40,314 nucleotides of DNA, from NCBI GenBank assembly GCA_045580815.1, contig JAZNOL010000018.1:1-40314 (forward strand). Reading direction: 5' to 3'. Positions 30,416-38,416 of this stretch are shown one piece after another; position 1 is the first letter of the stretch, and every line of letters begins with the position of its first letter. Origin of the DNA: JAZNOL01 sp045580815 (GTDB taxonomy: Bacteria > Bacillota > Clostridia > RUG12999). The notes below the pieces were generated by a model that did not search any database, was not told the DNA's origin, and saw only the letters and a list, made by a program, of their open reading frames with translations. Made by a program: the position numbers and the translations under genes.

Positions 30416-31354
30416 CTAAGAGTTTTTAATTTCTTCTTTAAGTTTTTCTAAAAATACAGTTTTTGCCTCGTCAAAGGGCAGGTTTATTGTACAGCCGGAG
30501 GCGTTAAAATGTCCGCCGCCGCCAAAAAGAGAACACACACTTACAGCGCTGATTTCACCAACCGTGCGCAGGCTTACCTTAATTTCGGTTTCGCCTTTTT
30601 CTTTAAATAAAACGCCGGCTTTGCTTCCCTCAAGGTTAAGTGCCATGTTTGCACCGTTGCCAAGGGCATCCTCGTTTTTTGCAAGGTCGCCTCTTGCGGA
30701 CACAACGCTGATTTTGCCGTTTTCAAATCTTTCAAGGGTCTGCATAAGGTCTATCTGTCCCTGCACCTTTTCGGGCGAAGCAATATCAAACACCATGCGG
30801 CAGATATACGCCACGTCAACCTTTTCAACAAGCTGCGAAAGGATAATATGGGTGCGTGCGGTTGTGTTGCCGTAGCGACAACCGCCGGAGTCTGTCATTA
30901 TGCCTAAATACAGGGCAGTTGCAATATCCTTGTCAATTTCAACGCCCATGATGTTTATCAGGTCAAAAATAATCTGTGCACACGCCGCCTGGTCGGGTTG
31001 CGTGATAAACAGGTCGCAAATCGGCTCTTTGTCAATGTGATGGTCTATAATAATTTTTGTTTTTGCATTTTCAAAAAGACGGGCGGTGTCTCCGCAACGT
31101 GAAAGCTCGCCGAAATCAACACCTATTACGCAGTCAAAAGCATGGTCAGAAGAGAGAATTTCGGTTTCCCAGCCGGTAAATTCGTACATATGAATATATT
31201 TGCCGTTTAGCACAACACGGGCATCAATACCCAGCTTTTTCAAGGCAAAACGAAGTGCCGCCGAGCTTCCCAGAGCATCACCGTCGGGGTTTACATGAGT
31301 TATAATGCAGACATTTTTCTGCTCTTTAAGCGTTTTCGCTATTTTTGTCAGCAT
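30416..31354 (-). CDS. nrnA: DHH/DHHA1 bifunctional oligoribonuclease/PAP phosphatase
   Basis: The ATG at 31354 gives the family's normal N-terminus (MLTKIAKTLKEQKNVCIITH); the open extension to 31429 overlaps rbfA. The 312-residue product has HVNPDGDALGS (20-30), a VIGVDFGE motif, IIIDHHIDKEP (the DHH motif), MTDSGGCRYGNT and the DHHA1 end GGGGHFNASG. NrnA degrades 2-5 nucleotide RNAs and dephosphorylates 3'-phosphoadenosine 5'-phosphate. The start lies 29 bp inside the rbfA reading frame, indicating coupling. The position after rbfA is the standard Firmicutes order; truB and ribF, which often follow, are replaced here by unrelated genes. Confidence 0.93.
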   Translation of the reverse strand: MLTKIAKTLKEQKNVCIITHVNPDGDALGSSAALRFALKKLGIDARVVLNGKYIHMYEFTGWETEILSSDHAFDCVIGVDFGELSRCGDTARLFENAKTKIIIDHHIDKEPICDLFITQPDQAACAQIIFDLINIMGVEIDKDIATALYLGIMTDSGGCRYGNTTARTHIILSQLVEKVDVAYICRMVFDIASPEKVQGQIDLMQTLERFENGKISVVSARGDLAKNEDALGNGANMALNLEGSKAGVLFKEKGETEIKVSLRTVGEISAVSVCSLFGGGGHFNASGCTINLPFDEAKTVFLEKLKEEIKNS

Positions 31355-31703
31355 CCTTGTCTTTCCTTTCAATATCGGCAAGCACTTTTGAAATGTGTGC
31401 ACCGTACTCGATGGTAGTGTCAAGCACAAAAGAAAATTGCGGTGTAAAACGCAGTTTTATGCGATGACCGATTTCACGGCGGATAAATCCTGCCGCACTT
31501 TTAAGTGCTTCAATACCGGCAGATTTTTCCTCTTCTGTGCCCATTATGCTGATATACGCCTTGGCAAACTTAAAATCTTTTGTAACGTTAACGTTTACAA
31601 CAGAAATCATGCTTGGCAGACGGGGGTCTTTGAGGTCACGGATTATTGATGCAAGCTCGCGCTTGACTTCTTCGCTGACACGGTCGATTCTGTCAAATGC
31701 CAT
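31326..31703 (-). CDS. rbfA: Ribosome-binding factor A
   Basis: The 125-residue protein fits RbfA: start RIDRVSEEVKRELASII, DPRLPSMISVVNVNVTKDFKFAKAY, RREIGHRIKLRFTPQFSFVLD and IEYGAHISKVL. RbfA is a KH-type factor that helps mature the 5' end of 16S rRNA in the 30S subunit. The start at 31703 follows AGAAAGGCAG. A terminator-like hairpin separates it from infB, and its 3' end overlaps nrnA. Confidence 0.96.
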   Translation of the reverse strand: MAFDRIDRVSEEVKRELASIIRDLKDPRLPSMISVVNVNVTKDFKFAKAYISIMGTEEEKSAGIEALKSAAGFIRREIGHRIKLRFTPQFSFVLDTTIEYGAHISKVLADIERKDKDADKNSENA

Positions 31704-31741
31704 AAAATCACTGCCTTTCTAAAAAGTAGTATAGTTTAAAA

Positions 31742-31778
31742 ATTCTTTGCCACAGGGCGATAAGCCCTGCGACAAAGA
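31742..31778 (-). terminator. Terminator-like hairpin between infB and rbfA
   Basis: TTCTTTG pairs with CAAAGAA and, inside a small internal loop, CAGGGC pairs with GCCCTG. On the minus strand AATTTTAAAC follows. It may cause partial termination or protect infB mRNA. A possible -10 (TATACT) downstream could restart transcription before rbfA but lacks a clear -35. Confidence 0.55.
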
Positions 31779-31794
31779 AAAGGGTTGGGTTTAT

Positions 31795-34140
31795 TTATTG
31801 GGGAATTTCTTCCATGATATATGCTTCAACAACGTCGCCTTCTTTGAGGTCATTGAATTTTTCAATGCTCAAACCACATTCAAAGCCTTCACTAACCTCT
31901 TTTGCATCGTCTTTGAAACGTTTAAGAGAGCTGAGTGCACCTTCATGAACAACAATACCGTCACGGACAATACGCACACTTGAGCCTCTCTGGATTTTAC
32001 CGTCGGTAACATGACAGCCGGCAATTGTTCCAACGCCCGAAACCTTGAACAGCTGACGGATTTCTGCATGACCGATAACAGCTTCTCTGAATTTCGGTGC
32101 AAGCATACCTTTCATAGCCGCTTCAATTTCTTCAATTGCATCGTAAATTACACGGTAAAGACGAATATCAACATTCTGGTCAGCCGCAGCTTCGCTTGCA
32201 CCGTTTGCAGGACGTACGTTGAAGCCTACAATAATAGCGTTTGAAGCATTTGCAAGCATAACGTCAGATTCGCTGACAGCACCAACGCCACCGTGGATAA
32301 CGTGCACACGAACTTCTTCGTTTGAAAGTTTTTCAAGACTCTGACGAACAGCCTCAACCGAGCCCTGAACATCGGCTTTTACAATAATGTTGAGGTCCTT
32401 TACATCGCCGGAGTTAATCTGGCTGAACAGCTCATCAAGAGAAACAGATTTGCGTGCGTTTGCAAGCTCTTCTTTCTGTTTGAATTTACGTTCTTCAACA
32501 ACGTTTTTAGCCATTCTTTCGTCATCAACACAGTGGAATACGTCTCCGCCTGTGGGAACTTCTGAAAGACCGAGAATTTCAACGGGAGTTGACGGACCGG
32601 CTTTCTGCACAGCTCTGCCGTTTTCGTCTGTCATTGCACGGATTTTACCTACGCAGGTGCCGGCAACGATAAAGTCACCCTGGTGAAGCGTGCCGTTCTG
32701 CACAAGAACAGACGCAACCGGACCTTTTGATTTATCAAGACGTGATTCGATAACAGTACCTTTGGCTTTTCTGTTGGGATTGGCTTTAAGCTCTTTCATG
32801 TCTGCAACAAGAATTGCCATTTCAAGCAGGTTGTCAATACCTTCACCTGTTTTTGCAGAAACAGGAACGCAGATTGTGTCGCCGCCCCAGTCCTCGGGAA
32901 GAAGGTCATGCTCGGTAAGCTCCTGTTTTACTCTTTCGGGGTTTGCTGTGGGTTTATCCATTTTGTTGATAGCAACAATAACGGTTGTGCCTGCGGCTTT
33001 CGCGTGGTTGATTGCTTCAATTGTCTGAGGCATAATACCGTCGTCTGCGGCAACAACAAGAATTGCAATATCTGTTACCTGAGCACCACGGGCACGCATT
33101 GCAGTAAACGCTTCGTGACCGGGAGTGTCAAGGAATGTAATAACTCTGTCCTGAACAGTAACACTGTAAGCACCGATGTGCTGTGTGATACCGCCTGCCT
33201 CGCCTGTTGTAACGCTGGTTTTGCGGATGTAGTCAAGAAGTGAGGTTTTACCATGGTCAACGTGACCCATTACAACAACAACCGGCGGACGGGGAACAAG
33301 AGAGCTTTCGTCATCGGGAGTTTCTGCGTCGGAGAAGAGAATATCTTCTTTTGTAAGAATAATTTCGTGTTCAACCTCTGCACCCATATCTTCTGCAACA
33401 AGGCTTGCTGTTTCAAAATCAAGATTGTCGTTGATTGAAGCCATTGTGCCAAGAAGCATCAGTTTTTTTATTATTTCCGCAGCGGGTTTTTTCATTCGCT
33501 GTGAAAGCTCGCCAACAGTAATTTCATCAGGTATAAGCACGTGAATTTTTTCAACCTTTTCTTTAACCTGCTGTTTCTGCATTTTGCCGAATTTTTCTTC
33601 GCCTTTTTTAGCTTTGTTACTTTTATTTGATTTTTTGATTTTCTGAGTTTTTGTTGTTTTGTCGTCAACATCGGGCAAAATATCCTGAAGACGCGATTCT
33701 TCCTCAATCTTTTTAAGGTCAACAGCATTTGCACGGGTGTCAACATAACGTTTTTCAGGCTCTGCCTCAGCAACTTCCGGCTGGATTTCGGGTTCAATAA
33801 CTTCTTCGGTCACTTCGGCAGCAGTTGCCTGCACTTTTTCAGCCTTTTTAGCCGCTTTTTCTTTTTTAGCAGGCTTGTCATCGGCTTTTTCAGCTTTCTT
33901 TTCTTTTTTAGCAGGCTCTGCTTTAATTTCCGCAACAGGAATATCGGCGGCAGGAATAGTGATTTCACTACCGTCATCCGATTTGCGTGTAAGCAGCTCC
34001 AATAACATATTAAGCTCGTTTTCGTCAAGCACGTTGGCAGCCGATTTTTTCTCAATGCCAACAGTTTTAAGCTCGGCAATAATTTCTTTGCCGGCAATAT
34101 TAAAGGCTTTCGCCAGTTCACTTATTTTAACTTTACTCAT
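31795..34140 (-). CDS. infB: Translation initiation factor IF-2
   Basis: The 781-residue protein is full length. Residues 1-55 form an IF2-N domain (VKISELAKAFNIAGKEIIAEL), followed by a long Lys/Ala/Glu-rich linker and a second IF2-N (ITVGELSQRMKKPAAEIIKKL). The GTPase domain has all G motifs: VMGHVDHGKTSLL, AGGITQHIGAY, FLDTPGHEAF, AINKMDKP and VPVSAKTGEG. Domains II to IV end with RQLFKVSGVGTIAGCHV. IF-2 brings fMet-tRNA to the 30S subunit. The ATG at 34140 follows GGAAAGGT. It is in the nusA operon behind ylxQ. Confidence 0.98.
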   Translation of the reverse strand: MSKVKISELAKAFNIAGKEIIAELKTVGIEKKSAANVLDENELNMLLELLTRKSDDGSEITIPAADIPVAEIKAEPAKKEKKAEKADDKPAKKEKAAKKAEKVQATAAEVTEEVIEPEIQPEVAEAEPEKRYVDTRANAVDLKKIEEESRLQDILPDVDDKTTKTQKIKKSNKSNKAKKGEEKFGKMQKQQVKEKVEKIHVLIPDEITVGELSQRMKKPAAEIIKKLMLLGTMASINDNLDFETASLVAEDMGAEVEHEIILTKEDILFSDAETPDDESSLVPRPPVVVVMGHVDHGKTSLLDYIRKTSVTTGEAGGITQHIGAYSVTVQDRVITFLDTPGHEAFTAMRARGAQVTDIAILVVAADDGIMPQTIEAINHAKAAGTTVIVAINKMDKPTANPERVKQELTEHDLLPEDWGGDTICVPVSAKTGEGIDNLLEMAILVADMKELKANPNRKAKGTVIESRLDKSKGPVASVLVQNGTLHQGDFIVAGTCVGKIRAMTDENGRAVQKAGPSTPVEILGLSEVPTGGDVFHCVDDERMAKNVVEERKFKQKEELANARKSVSLDELFSQINSGDVKDLNIIVKADVQGSVEAVRQSLEKLSNEEVRVHVIHGGVGAVSESDVMLANASNAIIVGFNVRPANGASEAAADQNVDIRLYRVIYDAIEEIEAAMKGMLAPKFREAVIGHAEIRQLFKVSGVGTIAGCHVTDGKIQRGSSVRIVRDGIVVHEGALSSLKRFKDDAKEVSEGFECGLSIEKFNDLKEGDVVEAYIMEEIPQ

Positions 34141-34179
34141 ATTACCATACCTTTCCGGCTCACAAAATAAATTTTATCC

Positions 34180-34509
34180 TCACTTTGAGCCCGGTGAGAA
34201 TATGTTTTCCTGTTCAAGTGCTAAAATCCCCTGTGCCATATTCGGGTCGCTTATGCCAAGCACGGCTTTTTCACCGTATCCGGCGGCTTTGCCCAAAAGC
34301 TGTTTGGAATCGCATAAAATAACAGGAATACTGTGCTCGGTACACATACCGATAAATTTATCAAAGGTAGACGTGCCGCAGTCACGGGCGATAAACGCCA
34401 GAAAACATTTTTTGCGTTTTATTGCGGAAATCAGAGCCGATGCTCCGCACGCTGCCGCACCTGATGCACGGGATAAACCTATAAGCCTTAGTGTTTTGTC
34501 ACTGAGCAT
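34180..34509 (-). CDS. ylxQ: YlxQ-like ribosomal L7Ae/L30e-family RNA-binding protein
   Basis: The 109-residue protein matches YlxQ, an L7Ae/L30e/S12e/Gadd45 fold that binds kink-turn-like RNA. LRLIGLSRASGAAACGASAL gives the conserved N-terminal part, followed by AFIARDCGTST, IPVILCDSKQLLGKAAG and AVLGISDPNMAQGIL. Its start overlaps the ylxR stop by 11 bp. The position between ylxR and infB is the normal Firmicutes order. The precise role in the ribosome cycle is unresolved. Confidence 0.92.
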   Translation of the reverse strand: MLSDKTLRLIGLSRASGAAACGASALISAIKRKKCFLAFIARDCGTSTFDKFIGMCTEHSIPVILCDSKQLLGKAAGYGEKAVLGISDPNMAQGILALEQENIFSPGSK

Positions 34510-34753
34510 TGCAAATCTCCTTTAACACGGAGTAAATTTCGTCAGAAACTTTTATGGAAAACGCCCTGTCGATGCGGCGTTTTTTCAGTGCGGCAGAATA
34601 GCAATCGGCAGTTTTACATATGTAACAGCCGCGTCCGTTTTTTCTGCCTGTTTCATCAACAGAAACCTCGCCGTCAAATTTAACAATGCGTACAAGCATC
34701 TGTTTTTGCTGCATCTGCCCACAGGCGATGCATTTGCGCAACATCTCGCCCAT
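34499..34753 (-). CDS. ylxR: YlxR family RNA-binding protein (RNase P modulator RnpM)
   Basis: The ATG at 34753, one base after the nusA stop and preceded by GGCGGAG, gives the family's usual length of 84 residues; the open extension runs back into nusA. The sequence has the family signature LRKCIACGQMQQKQMLVRIV and GRKNGRGCYICKTADCY, with Cys pairs that in some members bind zinc. YlxR of Bacillus binds RNase P RNA and modulates its activity. The neighbours nusA and ylxQ are conserved partners. Confidence 0.93.
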   Translation of the reverse strand: MGEMLRKCIACGQMQQKQMLVRIVKFDGEVSVDETGRKNGRGCYICKTADCYSAALKKRRIDRAFSIKVSDEIYSVLKEICNAQ

Positions 34754-34754
34754 A

Positions 34755-35990
34755 TTACTCCGCCTCGTCTTCGGATTCTTCGTCTGACGATTCTGCCATG
34801 ATGTTTTCAAAAGCAGACATAGCTTCCATCATTGCCGAACCGGATTTTGCAAGCTCTGCGTCATACTGTGTGTCGCTTTTTATATCTATTTTCCAGCCGG
34901 TAAGTCTTGCGGCAAGCTTTGCGTTAAGACCAACTTTACCGATAGCGAGTGAAAGCTGAGATTCCTCAACAACAACTGTTGCTTCTTTTCTGCCGCTTTC
35001 AAGTGCTTCGTAGTTAATCATTACGCATTTTGCTTTTGCAGGAGCAATAGCCGCAGAAATAAACTCATCGGGATTTTCGCTGTATTTTATAATTTCAATT
35101 TTTTCGCCGCCGAGAGCCTCAACAATAGCATTTACACGGCTGCCCTTGTTTCCGACGCATGAACCAACTGCCTCAACGTTTTCGTCGTTTGAATGAACAG
35201 CCAGTTTTGTGTGCTGACCTGCTTCACGGGCAACACCCTTGATTTCAACAACGCCGTCTTTGATTTCGGGAACTTCGCGCTCAAACAGTTTTGCAACAAA
35301 CTCTGCATTGGCACGTGAAACCTGAACAAACGGACCTTTCGCGGTGCTTGAAATTTCGCTTACACAAAGCAGAAGTTTTTGACCGATTCTGTATTCTTCA
35401 CCGGGAATTTGACCTTTTGTGCTGAGCACAACCTCGGTTTTACCGATGTCAAAAAAGATGTTGTATTTCGGTGTAGCGTTAACATCCGGCTCGCCGCTTT
35501 TAAGTCTTGCAGGGATTCTTTCAATACGTTTAACATATCCCGAAAGAATATCGCCCACTTTCATGTCAAACTCTCTTAAAATGTTTTCACGTTCAGCCTC
35601 ACGGATTTTCTGCAAGATAATGTTTTTTGCAGTCTGTGCGGCAATTCTGCCGAAATCGCGGGGCAGAATGTCAACGTCAATTGTTTCGCCCACTTTGATG
35701 TCCGGATTGATTTTGCGTGCATCTTCAAGAGTCATTTCGTTGCATTCGGCAATATCACCAATGTTTTCAACGGCAATACGTGTTGCAATAACACGGATAT
35801 CGCCGTTTTCGCGATCAACTTTTACAACGGTGTTTTCGTGGTCTTCACGGTAGTTTTTTCTGTAAGCATGAAGAAGTGCTGTTTCAAGAGCCTCAAAAAT
35901 AAAATCTCTTTTTATGCCTTTTTCTTTTTCAAGAAGCTCAAGAGCTTTGTTAAGCTCTCCTAAATTTGTGGTTTCTTTTTTCTTTTTCAC
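34755..35990 (-). CDS. nusA: Transcription termination/antitermination factor NusA
   Basis: The 411-residue protein has the NusA N-terminal domain (about 5-125, ending FGRIAAQTAKNIILQKIREAE), an S1 domain (about 137-215), KH1 (VGSCVGNKGSRVNAI) and KH2 (SLAIGKVGLNAKLAARLTGW), and an acidic tail (DEESEDEAE). It lacks the C-terminal acidic repeats of proteobacterial NusA, as normal for Firmicutes. The S1 domain carries an insertion of about 18 residues (near ERIPARLKSGEPDVNATPKY) between the first strands. NusA binds RNA polymerase and controls pausing and termination. It follows rimP by 16 bp. Confidence 0.97.
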   Translation of the reverse strand: MKKKKETTNLGELNKALELLEKEKGIKRDFIFEALETALLHAYRKNYREDHENTVVKVDRENGDIRVIATRIAVENIGDIAECNEMTLEDARKINPDIKVGETIDVDILPRDFGRIAAQTAKNIILQKIREAERENILREFDMKVGDILSGYVKRIERIPARLKSGEPDVNATPKYNIFFDIGKTEVVLSTKGQIPGEEYRIGQKLLLCVSEISSTAKGPFVQVSRANAEFVAKLFEREVPEIKDGVVEIKGVAREAGQHTKLAVHSNDENVEAVGSCVGNKGSRVNAIVEALGGEKIEIIKYSENPDEFISAAIAPAKAKCVMINYEALESGRKEATVVVEESQLSLAIGKVGLNAKLAARLTGWKIDIKSDTQYDAELAKSGSAMMEAMSAFENIMAESSDEESEDEAE

Positions 35991-36006
35991 TTTTTTTCAA
36001 ATCCCC

Positions 36007-36462
36007 CTAAAATTTATAGTGTAAGTTAACTGATGCAATGTTTTTGTTTTCAAAGGTTAAAATTTCGCCGCCGCAGTCAATTTCAACGGCAGGATTGTGT
36101 TTTAAAAGCACGCCGGTAAACTGTTTTTTGCCGCCAATTGGTGAGAACAGTTTTACAGTAACCTCGCTGCCTGTGTATTTTTCAAAATGCCACGGCTCGG
36201 AAAGTTTGCGTTCAATGCCCGGTGATGAAACCTCAAGCATATAGTTTGATTCGATAACGTTTGCCTCGTCAAGAATATCGCCTGCCATGCGGCTGAAATT
36301 TTCACAGTCTGTAAGTGAAACACCGACTTCGTCTTTGTCAATATAAATGCGAAGCACCCACGTGGGACCCTCTTTTACAAACTCTACGCAGTAGATTGTA
36401 AGCCCTGATTCTGCCGCTTTTTGCGAGATAAGCTCAAAAACTTTTGATTCGGTTTTGTTCAT
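36007..36462 (-). CDS. rimP: Ribosome maturation factor RimP
   Basis: The ATG at 36462 follows CAGGTGAT and aligns with known N-termini (MNKTESKVFELISQKAAESG); the extension to 36501 lies in the leader after a terminator-like hairpin. The 151-residue product has the RimP N-domain (YCVEFVKEGPTWVLRIYID, ENFSRMAGDILDE, YMLEVSSPGIERKL) and an SH3-like C-domain (GSEVTVKLFSPIGGKKQFTG). RimP acts in early 30S assembly. It is the first gene of the nusA-infB operon, with a promoter at 36562-36590. Confidence 0.96.
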   Translation of the reverse strand: MNKTESKVFELISQKAAESGLTIYCVEFVKEGPTWVLRIYIDKDEVGVSLTDCENFSRMAGDILDEANVIESNYMLEVSSPGIERKLSEPWHFEKYTGSEVTVKLFSPIGGKKQFTGVLLKHNPAVEIDCGGEILTFENKNIASVNLHYKF

Positions 36463-36501
36463 TAAATCACCTGCCTGATTTTGAAAATTCTGTGCAATCA
36501 T

Positions 36502-36532
36502 TAAAAATGAGCGGATTTTTCAACCCACTCAT
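36502..36532 (-). terminator. Possible attenuator in the leader of the nusA operon
   Basis: On the minus strand ATGAGTGG pairs with CCGCTCAT (8 bp, one G-T wobble) around a 10-base loop and is followed by TTTTTA. It lies between the promoter and the rimP start, so it could terminate the leader RNA unless antiterminated. Confidence 0.65.
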
Positions 36533-36561
36533 CAACTGCACTATTCAATTACTACATATAT

Positions 36562-36590
36562 ATTATAACACACTTTTTTCATAAATGCAA
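36562..36590 (-). promoter_or_regulatory. Promoter of the rimP-nusA-infB operon
   Basis: -35 TTGCAT (36585-36590) and -10 TATAAT (36562-36567) with a 17-bp spacer on the minus strand. The start would be near 36555, giving a leader of about 90 nucleotides that contains the attenuator-like hairpin. Confidence 0.78.
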
Positions 36591-36636
36591 GTGTTTTTTT
36601 AAAATTTTTTTGTAAATTATCGAAAAATAAAAGGAA

Positions 36637-36658
36637 ACGGCGGTCAATTGACCGCCGT
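36637..36658 (-). terminator. Terminator of the kinase-nanE operon
   Basis: ACGGCGGTCAA pairs exactly with TTGACCGCCGT, a perfect 22-bp palindrome 19 bases beyond the nanE stop, followed on the minus strand by TTCCTTTTATTTTTC. Confidence 0.85.
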
Positions 36659-36677
36659 AGATGGATTTTATGCTATG

Positions 36678-37370
36678 TTATTTTGAAATTGCCGATACGA
36701 AATATTCTGTTATTGCCATGGGGTTTGTTATAGCTTTGCCGATAACTACGCCGTAAAGTCCCATATCCATGCCTCTTTTTAGTGCATCGGGAGTCCAGAA
36801 TCTGCCCTCGCCGATAACGGGACAGGTTACACGCTCGTCTTTTAAAATATCTTCAATCAATTTGAAATTGGGAACATATTTTTCTTCAGGAGCAAACTCT
36901 TTGCCGGGCAGATAGCCTGCAAGAGTTGTTGAAACAAGGTCAGCACCAAGGCTTGCGGCACGTGCGGCTTCTTCGGCACATGCAATGTCTGCCATAACGG
37001 GGATTCCCAGTTCTTCATGAATACGGCGGACAGTTTCGCCGATGTCTTCGCGGATGTCACTTTCCTGAAAGGTCATGTCCATTGCAATGAGAGCTGCACC
37101 TGCTTCATACACCTCTTTTGCACTTTCAAAAGTGGGGGTGATTACAATTCTGCCGGTGCTGTCATACATTTTATTAATACCGATAATCGGGATTTTAACA
37201 AGCTTTTTCATTGCTGAAATTTCTTTTACGCCATCTGCACGAAGTGCCACAGCACCGCCCAGTTCAGCAGCATGTGCCATTTTTGCAAGTCCCTCTGCAT
37301 CATGATAAAACGGGTTGTTTTCACGTGCCTGAGATGATACTATAAGACCTTTTTTAAACGGAATATTCAT
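36678..37370 (-). CDS. nanE: N-acetylmannosamine-6-phosphate 2-epimerase
   Basis: The 230-residue protein matches NanE, a TIM-barrel enzyme converting ManNAc-6-phosphate to GlcNAc-6-phosphate in sialic acid and amino-sugar use. It shows GLIVSSQARENNPF, ALRADGVKEI, IPIIGINKMY (catalytic Lys region), TFESAKEVYEAGAALIAMD, DLVSTTLAGYLP and CPVIGEGRFWTPDALKRGM with the catalytic Glu. The start is one base after the stop of the upstream kinase gene, so the pair is one operon: kinase then epimerase. A sialate lyase (nanA) is not in the window. Confidence 0.95.
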   Translation of the reverse strand: MNIPFKKGLIVSSQARENNPFYHDAEGLAKMAHAAELGGAVALRADGVKEISAMKKLVKIPIIGINKMYDSTGRIVITPTFESAKEVYEAGAALIAMDMTFQESDIREDIGETVRRIHEELGIPVMADIACAEEAARAASLGADLVSTTLAGYLPGKEFAPEEKYVPNFKLIEDILKDERVTCPVIGEGRFWTPDALKRGMDMGLYGVVIGKAITNPMAITEYFVSAISK

Positions 37371-37371
37371 T

Positions 37372-38301
37372 TTAATTTATCTCCTTTTTGCTTTTTTTAA
37401 TTGCATAAGCAAGCGCCGCCGAGGCAAAATCCATTTCGGGAAAAACAAGCTCTGCCGGCAATCGGTAAGTGCTGATTTTTTCTTCAAATCCTGCCTGCCA
37501 CAGGTCACGGCTGTTTGCAACACCGCCCACAACCGCAATGCGGAGTTTGTTTTCTATGCCACATTTTTCGCTGATACGGATTGCTGTTTCTGCCATGTTG
37601 TCTCCGGCATTTTTGTAGATTTCCAAAGCAATTTTATCGCCGTTTCTTGCAAAATCTGCCGCCGCTTTTGCAAATGAAGCCACCAGCCCACGTTCAAGCG
37701 GAAGTATTCTGTTTCGGATTGCATCACGCCGCAAAAGAAGTCCGTCAGATGTGGAAACAGTTGCAAACGGCTCGGTTTCACCTGTTATGTGCTTAACAAG
37801 AGGCGTAAGAGGCTCGCTTTTTTCAAGTGCCATAAGACTTTTGCGGATAGCTTCCAGCCCAATTGCATAGCCGCTTCCGCTGTCGCCCACGTCTCTGCCC
37901 CAGCCATCGGAAACAAACCAGCCATTTTTTCCGTAGCCCTGAGCAATTGTGCCTGTGCCAGCAAAAATAATTATATCACATTCGTAAGCAAGACGTATCT
38001 GCTCGCCTAAAAATCCTGAAGATTCTCTAAAAATATCAATTTCGGCGTTGGGATATGCTGTTTTGAGAGTGTTACGAAGCTGACCGCTGTTTCTGCCGCC
38101 CAGGTTCATAACAATGTTTTTTATTTCATCGGGGTTTTTGACCGATTTGTTTATGTATTCGGTAAGCTCGGTGAGTAAAACGTTTTCGTCATCGAGTGCA
38201 AGTCCATAGCCTTTTGTCACATCGGTAAACAAAATTTCACCGCTGTCCGATGCACCGATTATTTTTGTTTTGCTTCCGCCGCTGTCAAGTGCAAGAATCA
38301 T
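37372..38301 (-). CDS. BadF/BadG-type amino-sugar kinase (GlcNAc/ManNAc kinase-like)
   Basis: The 309-residue protein has the ASKHA ATPase fold in the N-acetylglucosamine kinase-like subgroup: N-terminal phosphate loop ALDSGGSKTKI (3-13), NIVMNLGGRNS, a second phosphate motif IIFAGTGTIAQGYG, a DGWGRDVGDSGSGYAIG sugar-binding segment and IAVVGGVANS near the C-terminus. With nanE directly downstream, the likely reaction is phosphorylation of ManNAc or GlcNAc to the 6-phosphate. The DSGSGYAIGLEAIR stretch matches GlcNAc kinases well. MurNAc or cell-wall amino sugars are also possible. The ribosome binding site GGCGGCG is modest. Confidence 0.87.
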   Translation of the reverse strand: MILALDSGGSKTKIIGASDSGEILFTDVTKGYGLALDDENVLLTELTEYINKSVKNPDEIKNIVMNLGGRNSGQLRNTLKTAYPNAEIDIFRESSGFLGEQIRLAYECDIIIFAGTGTIAQGYGKNGWFVSDGWGRDVGDSGSGYAIGLEAIRKSLMALEKSEPLTPLVKHITGETEPFATVSTSDGLLLRRDAIRNRILPLERGLVASFAKAAADFARNGDKIALEIYKNAGDNMAETAIRISEKCGIENKLRIAVVGGVANSRDLWQAGFEEKISTYRLPAELVFPEMDFASAALAYAIKKSKKEIN

Positions 38302-38338
38302 TTTGTCGCCGCCTTTTTGTTAAAATAAGTATATATTT

Positions 38339-38367
38339 AATTTATCATACAATAAGAAAAAAGTCAA
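38339..38367 (-). promoter_or_regulatory. Probable promoter of the kinase-nanE operon
   Basis: Minus-strand TTGACT (38362-38367) and TAAATT (38339-38344) with a 17-bp spacer. The -35 lies inside the metY terminator stem. The -10 match is weak, and the AT-rich stretch allows other choices. Confidence 0.42.
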
Positions 38368-38387
38368 CATAAAAATGTTGACTTTTT
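38358..38387 (-). terminator. Terminator of metY
   Basis: AAAAAGTCAACAT and its exact complement form a 13-bp stem with a 4-base loop, 29 bases beyond the metY stop, with T runs on both strands. Confidence 0.88.
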
Positions 38388-38416
38388 ATAAAAAATAAGA
38401 TGCTTTTTGTAAAAAA

